Below, piece by piece: positions 1-5,314 of a DNA stretch of 5,314 nucleotides. Positions within the stretch are counted from its first letter, which is position 1. Every line of letters begins with the position of its first letter. Below the pieces are notes generated by a model, which saw only the letters and a program-made list of their open reading frames with translations, searched no databases and was not told where the DNA came from. The position numbers were made by a program, and so were the translations under genes. The stretch is from positions 1-5,314 of the forward strand of contig CAZFQG010000293.1 of assembly GCA_964520785.1 (NCBI GenBank), in the 5' to 3' direction. The DNA comes from CAZFQG01 sp964520785. GTDB taxonomy: Bacteria; Planctomycetota; Planctomycetia; Pirellulales; Thermoguttaceae.

Positions 1-128
1 TTCGTAACGCCGGCCACCGACCTCTGTGAAACGGTATTGCGTCGAGCCTCGACCGTGCCGTCGTGGATTGCCGATTCCGGCCGGGACGTGCCGCGGCCGT
101 CGTGGCGACACGGTTCATCTCGCGGTGC
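1..128. other. Non-coding left edge with GC-rich inverted repeats
   Basis: No reading frame here resembles a gene. Two short inverted repeats are present: GTCGA/TCGAC around a 3-base loop (41-53) and CGGCCG/CGGCCG (78-83 with 94-99). Both lie downstream of the stop of the minus-strand remnant at 129. Neither is followed by a T-run on either strand, so I do not call a terminator. Confidence 0.4.
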
Positions 129-437
129 TCATTTCTCCATGAGCGACGCGTGGTGTTTCGCCAACCAGGCGCAATAATCGCGGTACAAACGGACCGCCTC
201 CGGATGATCGGTGGGCGCGTTGCTTTGGGGGGCGCGGAATAGGCCCTGATATTGGTAGACGAGGATGACGTCGACGTAGGGCGAGACGGCGGCGAGTTGG
301 GATTCAATTCGGGAGAATGGAGCCGGAACGAGCGGCCTGGCTTGGCGGTTTTCCGGACCTTCCCAGGCAAATGTCTCGACATCGGCCCAAAGGGCCCGCT
401 GGGGGACCCTGCCGCTCGCATTATCGGAGTCTCGAAA
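129..437 (-). pseudogene. C-terminal remnant of a DUF4434-like (glycosidase-fold) protein, 5'-truncated
   Basis: The minus-strand frame is open from just after an in-frame TGA (438-440) to its own TGA stop at 129-131, giving 102 codons. There is no ATG, GTG or TTG in the N-terminal part, so it cannot start on its own in any normal way. From about codon 16 the translation reads LWADVETFAWEG, then LVPAPFSRIESQL, SPYVDVILVYQYQGL and VRLYRDYCAWL. This pattern matches my memory of the C-terminal third of DUF4434 proteins, which have a TIM-barrel glycosidase-like fold and are frequent in Planctomycetota. The normal end of the protein seems intact, while the N-terminal two thirds are missing. I could not find that part in any minus-strand frame between 393 and 700. 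A large 5' deletion or rearrangement is the simplest reading. An assembly or sequencing artefact is possible but less likely, because the upstream 300 bases do not look coding. The family name is from pattern memory, not a search. Confidence 0.6.
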
Positions 438-439
438 TC

Positions 440-783
440 AAAGGCCAAAGGAGCGTTCACGCGGAGCCCAGAGACAGGGCTTCCTCTTTAGACAGTATCC
501 GGTCGTCTTTGCCGACGGAACCCCTTGCCGTGGGCCGCCGGGAGAATCCGCCGATTCCGACGGCTTTCCCTTTAACGGGACCGGAAATATCACCCTAACG
601 GAAATCTCTTCGAAAAAGGCAAGACCACGGACGTTTTTCCGGGTATAATTGAAATGAAGGAAACCGAGTGACTCGGACAAAAGTCCGATGAATTCCGATC
701 CGATAAACATTGTTGTCAAGTTGAATACGACTTGGCTTTACGGGCTGGAGTGCTCGGCAACGTTCTTTCAAATATGACGCAAT
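440..783. other. Intergenic stretch without a recognisable gene
   Basis: Several short frames are open here on both strands, but none has conserved-looking sequence or a ribosome binding site in the right place. A perfect TATAAT lies at 644-649 on the plus strand, with no acceptable -35 at 16-18 bases. Two mutually exclusive small hairpins follow at 664-676 and 673-688. The stretch upstream of the DUF4434-like remnant should have held the missing part of that gene, but shows no trace of it. Confidence 0.4.
664..688 (+). other. Two overlapping, mutually exclusive small stem-loops
   Basis: CCGAG-TGA-CTCGG (664-676) and TCGGAC-AAAA-GTCCGA (673-688) are both perfect inverted repeats. They share bases 673-676, so only one can form at a time. 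They sit 15 bases after a TATAAT hexamer. No open frame follows that they could control, and repeats this short arise by chance, so any attenuator-like role is speculative. Confidence 0.25.
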
Positions 784-977
784 AACCTCTCGCTGCTGAT
801 TCCGTCGGGAGTGCCAAAAATACAGCGTGAACCGGGTTTAGTCTAGCGGCTAGTGTGAGAACACGCCCGAACCCCGTTCGTCTCGCAGCGACGCACCCAG
901 TCGCAATCGGCGAGAGGTTTAAAATACCTATTCCGCCCCCGGTTCTCGCGAGCCGGGGGCGGCTGTGTTTTCTTTTC
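784..977 (+). ncRNA. Candidate structured small RNA ending in an intrinsic terminator
   Basis: No protein gene is apparent, yet the plus strand is rich in complementary segments and ends in a strong terminator. Bases 784-793 (AACCTCTCGC) pair perfectly with 910-919 (GCGAGAGGTT). The helix extends by a U-G and a G-C pair to 795/908, giving a 12-bp closing stem. Inside it, GGGTT (834-838) pairs with AACCC (870-874) around GGC/GCC (848-850/865-867) and GUGU-GAGA-ACAC (853-864), which carries a GNRA-type tetraloop. GCGAC (888-892) pairs with GTCGC (900-904) across a 7-base loop. An alternative local stem, TCTCGC (881-886) with GCGAGA (910-915), competes with the closing helix, so two folds are possible. 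The 5' end is not defined; I start at the helix, and there is no convincing promoter just upstream. It does not match the signature motifs I know of tRNA, tmRNA, RNase P RNA, 4.5S RNA or common riboswitches. Confidence 0.4.
933..977 (+). terminator. Strong intrinsic (rho-independent) terminator
   Basis: CCGCCCCCGGTTC (933-945) pairs with GAGCCGGGGGCGG (950-962) around a TCGC loop. This makes a 13-bp, almost entirely GC stem with one T-G wobble. The T-rich run CTGTGTTTTCTTTT follows directly on the plus strand, and the minus-strand flank is much poorer in T. The direction is therefore plus, but there is no plus-strand protein gene upstream in the window, which points to a non-coding transcript. 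The loop side also contains TCTCGC (944-949), complementary to GCGAGA at 910-915, so terminator and upstream helix could interact. Confidence 0.75.
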
Positions 978-1127
978 GCGGTTTTCATTCAGAAATCTAT
1001 GCGTCAAGCCGCAAAAGTGTGCCTTGTGGATTTTTCTTGCTGTTTATGTTCGATTCCGCAGCAGGATGGCGAGCCCTGGCATGCGAGGCTGACCACGCGG
1101 TTCTCCTGAGTAGTTCTTATTGGGTAT

Positions 1128-1133
1128 TATAAT
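1128..1133 (+). promoter_or_regulatory. Possible -10 box upstream of groES
   Basis: A perfect TATAAT hexamer lies in an AT-rich patch (1117-1162) within otherwise GC-rich DNA, about 145 bases ahead of the groES start. No good TTGACA-like -35 is seen 16-18 bases upstream. A second, weaker hexamer, TAGAAT, sits at 1155-1160. The bases around it, GGGT (1122-1125) and ACCC (1137-1140), form a short inverted repeat that could be an operator or chance. I see no CIRCE (HrcA) element of the TTAGCACTC/GAGTGCTAA type. Confidence 0.3.
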
Positions 1134-1278
1134 TAGACCCATAGAGGTTATAGATAGAATTTGCCCCTTGTCGGAACGGCGGCTGAATGCGAAAATCGGG
1201 GTTTGATGTCTTGGCCGGAAGTGAACGCGTCGCAGGGCGCGGGCTTTCGGCTATTCCTTTTTTTGGGAGTGTTCCATT

Positions 1279-1596
1279 ATGAAACTGGTGCCTTTGGGCG
1301 AGAATGTCGTCGTCCGGCGGCTTGACGCGGAAGAGGTTACGGCGGGAGGAATCTTGATTCCCGACCAGGCCAGGGAGAAGTCGAAGGAAGGACGCGTCCT
1401 TTCTGTTGGAGACGGGCGCCGTCTTGCAAACGGATCGCGCGCGGCGCATCAAGTGGCGGAAGGGGACCGTGTTTTGTTTTCGCAATACGCCGGCTCGGAG
1501 GTCGTCGTCAACGACGAGACCCTTCTCATCATGAGCGAACGCGAAATCCTCGCCGTGATCGGCAACGGGCGCGAACCGGGAACTGATGAGGTTTAG
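1279..1596 (+). CDS. groES: Co-chaperonin GroES (Hsp10)
   Basis: GroES forms the heptameric lid that caps GroEL and closes the cytoplasmic folding chamber during the ATP cycle. The 105-residue protein matches the whole family: N-terminal strand LVPLGENVVVRRL (3-15), the GroEL-binding mobile loop EEVTAGGILIPDQAREK (18-34) with its Gly-Gly-Ile-Leu-Ile core, GRVLSVGDG (38-46), then GDRVLFSQYAGSEV (62-75) and LLIMSEREILAVI (82-94). The roof region around residues 46-61 is charged and about as long as usual. An 11-residue tail (95-105) runs past the usual end at ILAVI, so the protein is slightly longer than the typical 95-97 residues. GGGAG at 1266-1270 serves as ribosome binding site for the ATG. 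There is no groEL beside it, so it is a stand-alone copy; the partner chaperonin must be encoded elsewhere. Its stop overlaps the stop of the convergent propeller gene. Confidence 0.93.
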   Translation: MKLVPLGENVVVRRLDAEEVTAGGILIPDQAREKSKEGRVLSVGDGRRLANGSRAAHQVAEGDRVLFSQYAGSEVVVNDETLLIMSEREILAVIGNGREPGTDEV

Positions 1597-2894
1597 CCCA
1601 CGATCCGGCTGATATCGATCAACTGGATTTGGCGACCCGTCCCGGTGTGGGGAGTATCGATGGCCACGGACCGGCCGTCGGGACTGCACCGGGGGTGATG
1701 ATCCACCCGCCACTGCCCTTGGTACTCGTCCGGGTGGTGGTAGCGGCCAATGACGATCTTTCGGTCACTCGGGATATGATAGAGGAAAACCTCCGCGTAC
1801 CGTTTGTTGTCCTTGGGATTGCGCAAGGGGTAGCCGTCGTTAAGTATCCACTCCTGGTTGGGCAGATAGGTACAATGACCGTCGCGGGGCATGGTTTCCG
1901 GGGCGACCACCTCGCATGAGCCCCCCTCCTTATCTTCGATGACGTAGAACTTGTCGCCGTGGGAGGGATGGCGGGCCCAGGCGAGGATGTGATTGGGGTC
2001 CCGCCAGATAAAATGGGAGACCATTCCGGAGTTCGCGATGCATCGCGGTTCCGAGCCGTCCGGGGCGCAGGTGAACATCCGCGTCAGCCAGCCCTTCGCC
2101 GCCGGTGGACGCCAGCGATGGAGGAACTCAAGCCGTGACCCGTCCGTGTTTACGAGAAGGTGGTTGAAATAGTGCTTGGACTTGGGCATTTCTTCCGGCG
2201 GAAAGAACGGCTTTTCGGGAGGCAGCGGATATCGTGCCGCTTGGGCGATGGAAAAGATCAGCTCTTGTTTGCCGGACGCCAGATCGACGCGAAAAATGCC
2301 GGAATTCTCGGGGGCCAAATCGTCCGTATACGGATCCGCAAGCCCGGCGTAGCCATAACCGGGCCGCATGTCATTGATGCGGCGGAAATCGGCGGCGAAG
2401 GCCGTTTTACCGTCGGGTGACAAGCAATAAATTGGGTGTCCAATCGTACGACGTTCACCGGACGCGATATCGTGGATATGGCAAACGAAGCGGTCCCCCT
2501 CGCGGTCATTCCACAGAACCTTTGTCTGCGAACCCGGAATGAACTGCAACATACACCCCTGCTGCCACCCCCAGGCGCGGCTTTCACCGAAGGGGATCCA
2601 CTTGTCACCGTTTTCCAGATCGACCATTCCCGTCTTGACGACGTCGTCCGCCGTTGGGCTCCGATGCTCGAAATCGACCTCCATTCCCAAACATAGCCGC
2701 CCGGTCGGATCGAATTCAAGCTTGTCGTAGTAGGCGAACCAATGGGCCTTGGGACCCTTCGTGATCGTCCGCTGGGGTGGATGGTCGGCGTCGGTCCCTC
2801 CGGCATCGGCGATGAATGGTCTCAGGCCGAAGGCGGTGGCGCCGGCGAGAGACGAAGTCTTCAGAAACCGTCGACGGTGGAAACGGTGCGTCAT
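1593..2894 (-). CDS. Tat-exported beta-propeller (TolB/WD40-like) protein of unknown function
   Basis: The 433-residue protein starts with a twin-arginine signal: HRRRFLK (6-12) fits the RRxFLK consensus, then a hydrophobic stretch to about residue 29 and an AxA-type cleavage site near IADAG (28-32). It should be exported folded to the periplasm. The mature part has repeated propeller-like strands and turns: CLSPDGKTAF (157-166), HYFNHLLVNTDGSR (240-253), RMFTCAPDGSE (272-282), GMVSHFIWRDPNH (290-302), DGHCTYLPN (338-346) and HHPRCSPDGRSVAID (399-413). It is His-rich and the C-terminus ends LIDISRIVG. I recognise this as a conserved hypothetical family common in Planctomycetota. The layout of the His and PDG motifs is distantly reminiscent of the seven-bladed oligogalacturonate lyase family (Pectate_lyase22), so a role in polysaccharide breakdown is possible but unproven. 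I chose the ATG at 2894 over a TTG four codons upstream because GGAG sits six bases before it and overlaps that TTG. Confidence 0.85.
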   Translation of the reverse strand: MTHRFHRRRFLKTSSLAGATAFGLRPFIADAGGTDADHPPQRTITKGPKAHWFAYYDKLEFDPTGRLCLGMEVDFEHRSPTADDVVKTGMVDLENGDKWIPFGESRAWGWQQGCMLQFIPGSQTKVLWNDREGDRFVCHIHDIASGERRTIGHPIYCLSPDGKTAFAADFRRINDMRPGYGYAGLADPYTDDLAPENSGIFRVDLASGKQELIFSIAQAARYPLPPEKPFFPPEEMPKSKHYFNHLLVNTDGSRLEFLHRWRPPAAKGWLTRMFTCAPDGSEPRCIANSGMVSHFIWRDPNHILAWARHPSHGDKFYVIEDKEGGSCEVVAPETMPRDGHCTYLPNQEWILNDGYPLRNPKDNKRYAEVFLYHIPSDRKIVIGRYHHPDEYQGQWRVDHHPRCSPDGRSVAIDTPHTGTGRQIQLIDISRIVG

Positions 2895-2900
2895 GGGAGG

Positions 2901-2904
2901 CTCC
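2901..2904 (-). promoter_or_regulatory. Shine-Dalgarno site deciding the propeller gene start
   Basis: Read on the minus strand, GGAG precedes the ATG at 2894-2892 with a six-base spacer. The alternative in-frame TTG (2906-2904) overlaps this site and has no good ribosome binding site of its own. This supports the 433-residue form beginning MTHRF. Confidence 0.6.
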
Positions 2905-2950
2905 AAGGAATGCGTGGTGCGCGCAGGCGTGTACTGTTTTTCGTCATTTC

Positions 2951-2980
2951 ATTCTAACGGAAAGAGTAATCCTCCGTCAA
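2951..2980 (-). promoter_or_regulatory. Sigma70-type promoter of the propeller gene
   Basis: On the minus strand TTGACG (2980-2975) and TAGAAT (2956-2951) are separated by 18 bases. Each differs from the sigma70 consensus at one position. Transcription would begin near 2944, leaving an untranslated leader of about 50 bases before the ATG at 2894. A 6-bp inverted repeat, CGGCGG/CCGCCG (2981-2986 with 2996-3001), lies directly upstream of the -35 box and could be a regulator site, or chance in GC-rich DNA. Confidence 0.6.
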
Positions 2981-3508
2981 CGGCGGGAAGCCTGTCCGCC
3001 GAAGACGTTTTTCCAAATAAGGCGAGTCTCGCAGCAGAACGCCGGTCGCCGAACTTCTCGAATCTGGTGCTCTGTCAACACTAAGATTCTGGATGGGCGG
3101 CACGCCGAAGTATTGCAATCGCCCCAATGAAACCGAAACGTCAACCCCAATTCCTACGTTTGACGAAGCACTAGTGCCGCCGAGGCGGTTCCGCGATCCG
3201 TGGGACTCTTGCGTGGGGAGAGCACTGATCCAGGCTTCGCTCATCAGGGCAGAGGCCGCCGGGCGGAAGCCTATAATATCGTCGGAAGGGCGAAAGACTA
3301 CTCTCAAGGGGGTTGACGGGCGTCCTTTCGCTTGCTAGTCTCTGGAGGTGGCCATTCGTGGTTGTCTCCCCGGGGGGTCATCCGGAAGAAGGCGTTGTAA
3401 TGCGGCCGTTCTCAGCCTGATGATACCCTACGGAGGGGTGAAGTGCCTCCATGCGACGGCGAATATCTCTCATTTCCTTAATACGTGGTTTAACCAGACA
3501 GGATTCTC
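2981..3508. other. Divergent intergenic region without a convincing gene
   Basis: This gap of more than 500 bp separates the minus-strand propeller promoter from the plus-strand methyltransferase. Frames of 81 residues (3093-3338, plus) and 117 residues (2954-3307, minus) are open, but neither has a ribosome binding site or any family-like pattern. They overlap each other antisense. A possible plus-strand promoter lies at 3313-3341. A small stem-loop, GGAGG/CCTCC (3432-3450), lies in the presumed leader of the methyltransferase. I recognise no riboswitch consensus. Confidence 0.4.
3313..3341 (+). promoter_or_regulatory. Possible promoter of the methyltransferase-reductase operon
   Basis: TTGACG (3313-3318) is followed after 17 bases by TAGTCT (3336-3341). 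The -35 is one base from consensus; the -10 keeps only T1, A2 and T6. If real, the mRNA starts near 3348 and carries a leader of about 160 bases before the ATG at 3509, which would include the GGAGG/CCTCC stem-loop at 3432-3450. It is the best sigma70-like pair I found ahead of this operon. Confidence 0.35.
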
Positions 3509-4315
3509 ATGAAAGGCAAGAATGCGGTCGGTTTGAAGGAGGTCCAGGCAGTCTACAGCGGTCCCGAGTGGGACCTGTGGGTGCTGCTCATGGGTCAGCA
3601 GATCCATATTGGGGGTCTGAGGTCCTCCACCGCGCTGGCCGAGGCGGCGGGAGTCGGTAGGGGAATGCAGGGGGTTGACCTCTGCTGCTGCACCGGGGCG
3701 GGGATGCGGTTCCTCACCCGGTTCCGCGACGTTGACCGGATGCACGGCGTCGACGCGACCGAGGCGGTGGTCGAGGCCGGGAGGCAACGATGCGACGAGG
3801 AAGGGTTCGCCGACCGGATCGAATTCACCGTCGCCGACGTGTGTGATACCGGGCTGCCGGAGGCTTCGGCCGACTTTGTTTGGGGCGAGGACGCCTGGTG
3901 TTACGTGGTCGACAAGCCGGCCCTGATCAACGAAGCGGCGCGGCTCGTGAAGCCCGGGGGAACGATCGCCTTTACCGACTGGGTGGAGGGTCCCGCCGGG
4001 TTGACCGAGGAGGAGGCGGACCGTTTCCTGAGCTTCATGAAATTCCCCAACATCCAAGATTTCGACGGCTACCGCGAATTGCTTACAAAGGCCGGTTGCG
4101 AAGTGACCGTGTGCGAAGACACCGGCCAGTTCGCCCCGCACGTCGAGTTGTACATCAACATGGTCGAAATGCAGTTGACGTACGACGCGCTGAAGATCAT
4201 CGGCTTCAACGCCGAGATGGCCGGCGCCATTCTCGACACCATGAAATTCATGCGCGACGCGGCAAGTGCCGGAAAGATCGCGCAAGGGCGGTTTGTCGCC
4301 AGAAAGGCCGGGTAA
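3509..4315 (+). CDS. Class I SAM-dependent methyltransferase, paired with a double-cubane reductase
   Basis: This 268-residue cytoplasmic enzyme should transfer a methyl group from S-adenosylmethionine to an unknown acceptor. The Rossmann core is clear: motif I at VDLCCCTGAG (56-65), the acidic end of strand 2 at GVDATEAVVEAG (80-91), the adenine-side motif FTVADV (106-111), the strand-4 region DFVWGEDAWCYV (122-133) and RLVKPGGTIAFTDW (145-158). The C-terminal part (about 170-268, with FAPHVELYINMVEMQL) is an alpha-helical cap. The overall style recalls UbiE/Methyltransf_11 and the glycine/sarcosine or phosphoethanolamine N-methyltransferases. In motif I the usual G-x-G is replaced by Cys at 59 and 61. 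The first change is common in UbiE relatives; the second is unusual. AGGA at 3500-3503, five bases before the ATG, supports the start. Its TAA overlaps the ATG of the next gene by one base, so the two are co-translated. The substrate cannot be inferred. Confidence 0.85.
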   Translation: MKGKNAVGLKEVQAVYSGPEWDLWVLLMGQQIHIGGLRSSTALAEAAGVGRGMQGVDLCCCTGAGMRFLTRFRDVDRMHGVDATEAVVEAGRQRCDEEGFADRIEFTVADVCDTGLPEASADFVWGEDAWCYVVDKPALINEAARLVKPGGTIAFTDWVEGPAGLTEEEADRFLSFMKFPNIQDFDGYRELLTKAGCEVTVCEDTGQFAPHVELYINMVEMQLTYDALKIIGFNAEMAGAILDTMKFMRDAASAGKIAQGRFVARKAG

Positions 4316-5314
4316 TGGGAATGTCCAGTTCATGCTGTGGCGGCGGTGGGAACGGCGCCGACCGTTTCGAAAACATGATCCCCAACTGCCTGGCATACGC
4401 CACCGAGGCCAAGGCGGCGGGGCGGCTGATCGTCGGAATCATGTGCGAGTATACCCCTCGCGAACTGATCATGGCGGCCGGCGCCGTGCCGGTCTGCCTC
4501 TGCGGCGGTTCGGCCGAGACGATTCCGGCCGCGGAGACGAAACTGCCGACCAACCTCTGCCCCTTGATCAAATCGACCTACGGGTACCACGTTCAGAAGA
4601 GCAATCCGTTCGTGGAGATGGCCGACCTGATCGTCGGGGAGACGACCTGCGACGGCAAGAAGAAGATGTACGAACTGATGGGTCGCACCCGTCCCATGTA
4701 CGTCCTCGAACTGCCCCAGAAGGCCGACGACCCGGACGCCATGGCCCATTGGGTGGCGGAATTGAAGAAGTTCCGCGAGTTTCTGGCGGAGAAGTTCGGC
4801 GCCGAAATCACCGATGAGAAGATTCGCGAAGCGACCACGGTCATGAATCGCGAGCGGGGCCTGCGCCGCCGCCTGGCCGAGACGATGGCGGCGGACGATC
4901 CGCTCATGACCGGCCGGGAACTGCTCAAACTCAAGAGCAGCATCTCGGGTCTGTGCCCCGACCTGCAGGAGTACCAGAACATTCTCGATCGCCTTCAAGG
5001 GGAATGTGAAATGTCCCCGTGCCAGGCCGCCAAGAGGCGTTGCGGTTCCAAACGGCCCGTCCGCGTTCTCATGACCGGCGTGCCCATGGCCCACGGGGCG
5101 GAGCGAGTCCTCGACCTGGTTGAAGAGACCGGCGGCCTGGTCGTGGCGATGGAAAGCTGCACCGGCGTGAAACCGATTCTCGACGACGTTGAGGCGAACG
5201 GTCAGGACCCGATCCAAGCCCTGGCGGACAAGTACTTCCACCTTCCCTGCTCGGTCATGACGCCCAACCAGCGGCGGCTCGAGTCGCTCGGAAAGCTGGC
5301 CGAGAAGTACCGCC
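4315..5314 (+). CDS. Double-cubane-cluster anaerobic reductase (2-hydroxyacyl-CoA dehydratase HgdB/YjiM family), 3'-partial
   Basis: The frame opens at an ATG overlapping the preceding stop (TAATG) and stays open for 333 codons to the window edge. Full family members are about 380-430 residues, so the C-terminal end is missing. Family signatures are GIMCEYTPRELIMAAGAVPV (41-60), ETKLPTNLCPLIKSTYGY (74-91), VGETTCDGKKKMYELM (107-122), ESCTGVK (280-286) and LPCSVMTPN (310-318). Likely iron-sulfur ligands are Cys44, Cys82, Cys112, Cys282 and Cys312. The family includes the dehydratases of 2-hydroxyacyl-CoA, benzoyl-CoA reductase subunits and the double-cubane protein with an [8Fe-9S] cluster, all driven by an ATP-dependent activase that delivers low-potential electrons. 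The single-gene form resembles E. coli YjiM and the double-cubane type more than a two-subunit dehydratase. AAAGG about eight bases upstream is the ribosome binding site; Met3 is an alternative start. The N-terminal SSSCCGGGG (4-12) is odd. The substrate is unknown. Confidence 0.85.
   Translation, partial: MGMSSSCCGGGGNGADRFENMIPNCLAYATEAKAAGRLIVGIMCEYTPRELIMAAGAVPVCLCGGSAETIPAAETKLPTNLCPLIKSTYGYHVQKSNPFVEMADLIVGETTCDGKKKMYELMGRTRPMYVLELPQKADDPDAMAHWVAELKKFREFLAEKFGAEITDEKIREATTVMNRERGLRRRLAETMAADDPLMTGRELLKLKSSISGLCPDLQEYQNILDRLQGECEMSPCQAAKRRCGSKRPVRVLMTGVPMAHGAERVLDLVEETGGLVVAMESCTGVKPILDDVEANGQDPIQALADKYFHLPCSVMTPNQRRLESLGKLAEKYR

Noticed and set aside
438..719. A 93-residue minus-strand frame upstream of and in frame with the DUF4434-like remnant
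   Set aside because: It is in the right frame to be the missing N-terminal part, but its sequence shows nothing like the family and it lacks coding character.
831..905. tRNA-like look of TAGTCTAGCGGCTAG near 839-853
   Set aside because: It resembles a D-arm, but no matching acceptor stem, anticodon arm or TTCGANTC T-arm can be fitted.
1117..1713. A 198-residue minus-strand frame over groES
   Set aside because: It is antisense to the unmistakable groES and overlaps the end of the propeller gene; its translation is Arg/Pro-rich with no family pattern.
2982..3014. Hairpin GGCGG/CCGCC followed by a T-run on the plus strand as a terminator
   Set aside because: The stem is only 5-6 bp with a 9-base loop, the T-run starts several bases later, and no plus-strand gene ends before it.
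3093..3338. An 81-residue plus-strand frame in the divergent intergenic region
   Set aside because: No ribosome binding site, no family-like sequence, and an antisense frame of equal plausibility overlaps it.
3470..4396. A 308-residue minus-strand frame over the methyltransferase
   Set aside because: It is the mirror of a strongly conserved plus-strand enzyme in GC-rich DNA, with no ribosome binding site or recognisable motifs.
4330..5241. A 303-residue minus-strand frame over the reductase
   Set aside because: The plus-strand frame carries all family motifs; the minus frame is a codon-bias shadow.

Overview
The window looks like GC-rich bacterial chromosome, most likely from a planctomycete-type bacterium with an anaerobic lifestyle. 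This rests on three things seen here: a Tat-exported beta-propeller protein of a kind I associate with Planctomycetota, a remnant of a DUF4434-type glycosidase-like protein, and an oxygen-sensitive-looking double-cubane iron-sulfur reductase. The phylum is an inference from protein style; there is no marker RNA gene in the window.

Layout, left to right. Positions 1-128 are non-coding. A 5'-truncated remnant of a DUF4434-like gene lies on the minus strand (129-437). Positions 440-1278 hold no convincing protein gene. They do hold a block of complementary segments (784-919) followed by a strong intrinsic terminator on the plus strand (933-977), which I read as a candidate structured small RNA. 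A stand-alone groES (1279-1596, plus) follows and converges on a Tat-exported propeller protein (1593-2894, minus); their stop codons overlap by four bases. The propeller gene has a good sigma70-type promoter at 2951-2980. A gap of about 600 bp (2895-3508) separates it from a divergent plus-strand operon: a class I SAM-dependent methyltransferase (3509-4315), then a double-cubane-cluster anaerobic reductase of the HgdB/YjiM type. The reductase starts at 4315 on a TAATG stop/start overlap and runs off the right edge.

The methyltransferase and reductase are translationally coupled and probably act in one process. Enzymes of the reductase family need an ATP-hydrolysing activase (BadF/YjiL type). 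None is visible here, so it would be expected downstream or elsewhere. The substrate of the pair cannot be read from the sequence. The most interesting points are the methyltransferase/double-cubane pair, with its unusual Cys-rich SAM loop and CCGGGG N-terminus, and the orphan terminated RNA candidate upstream of groES.
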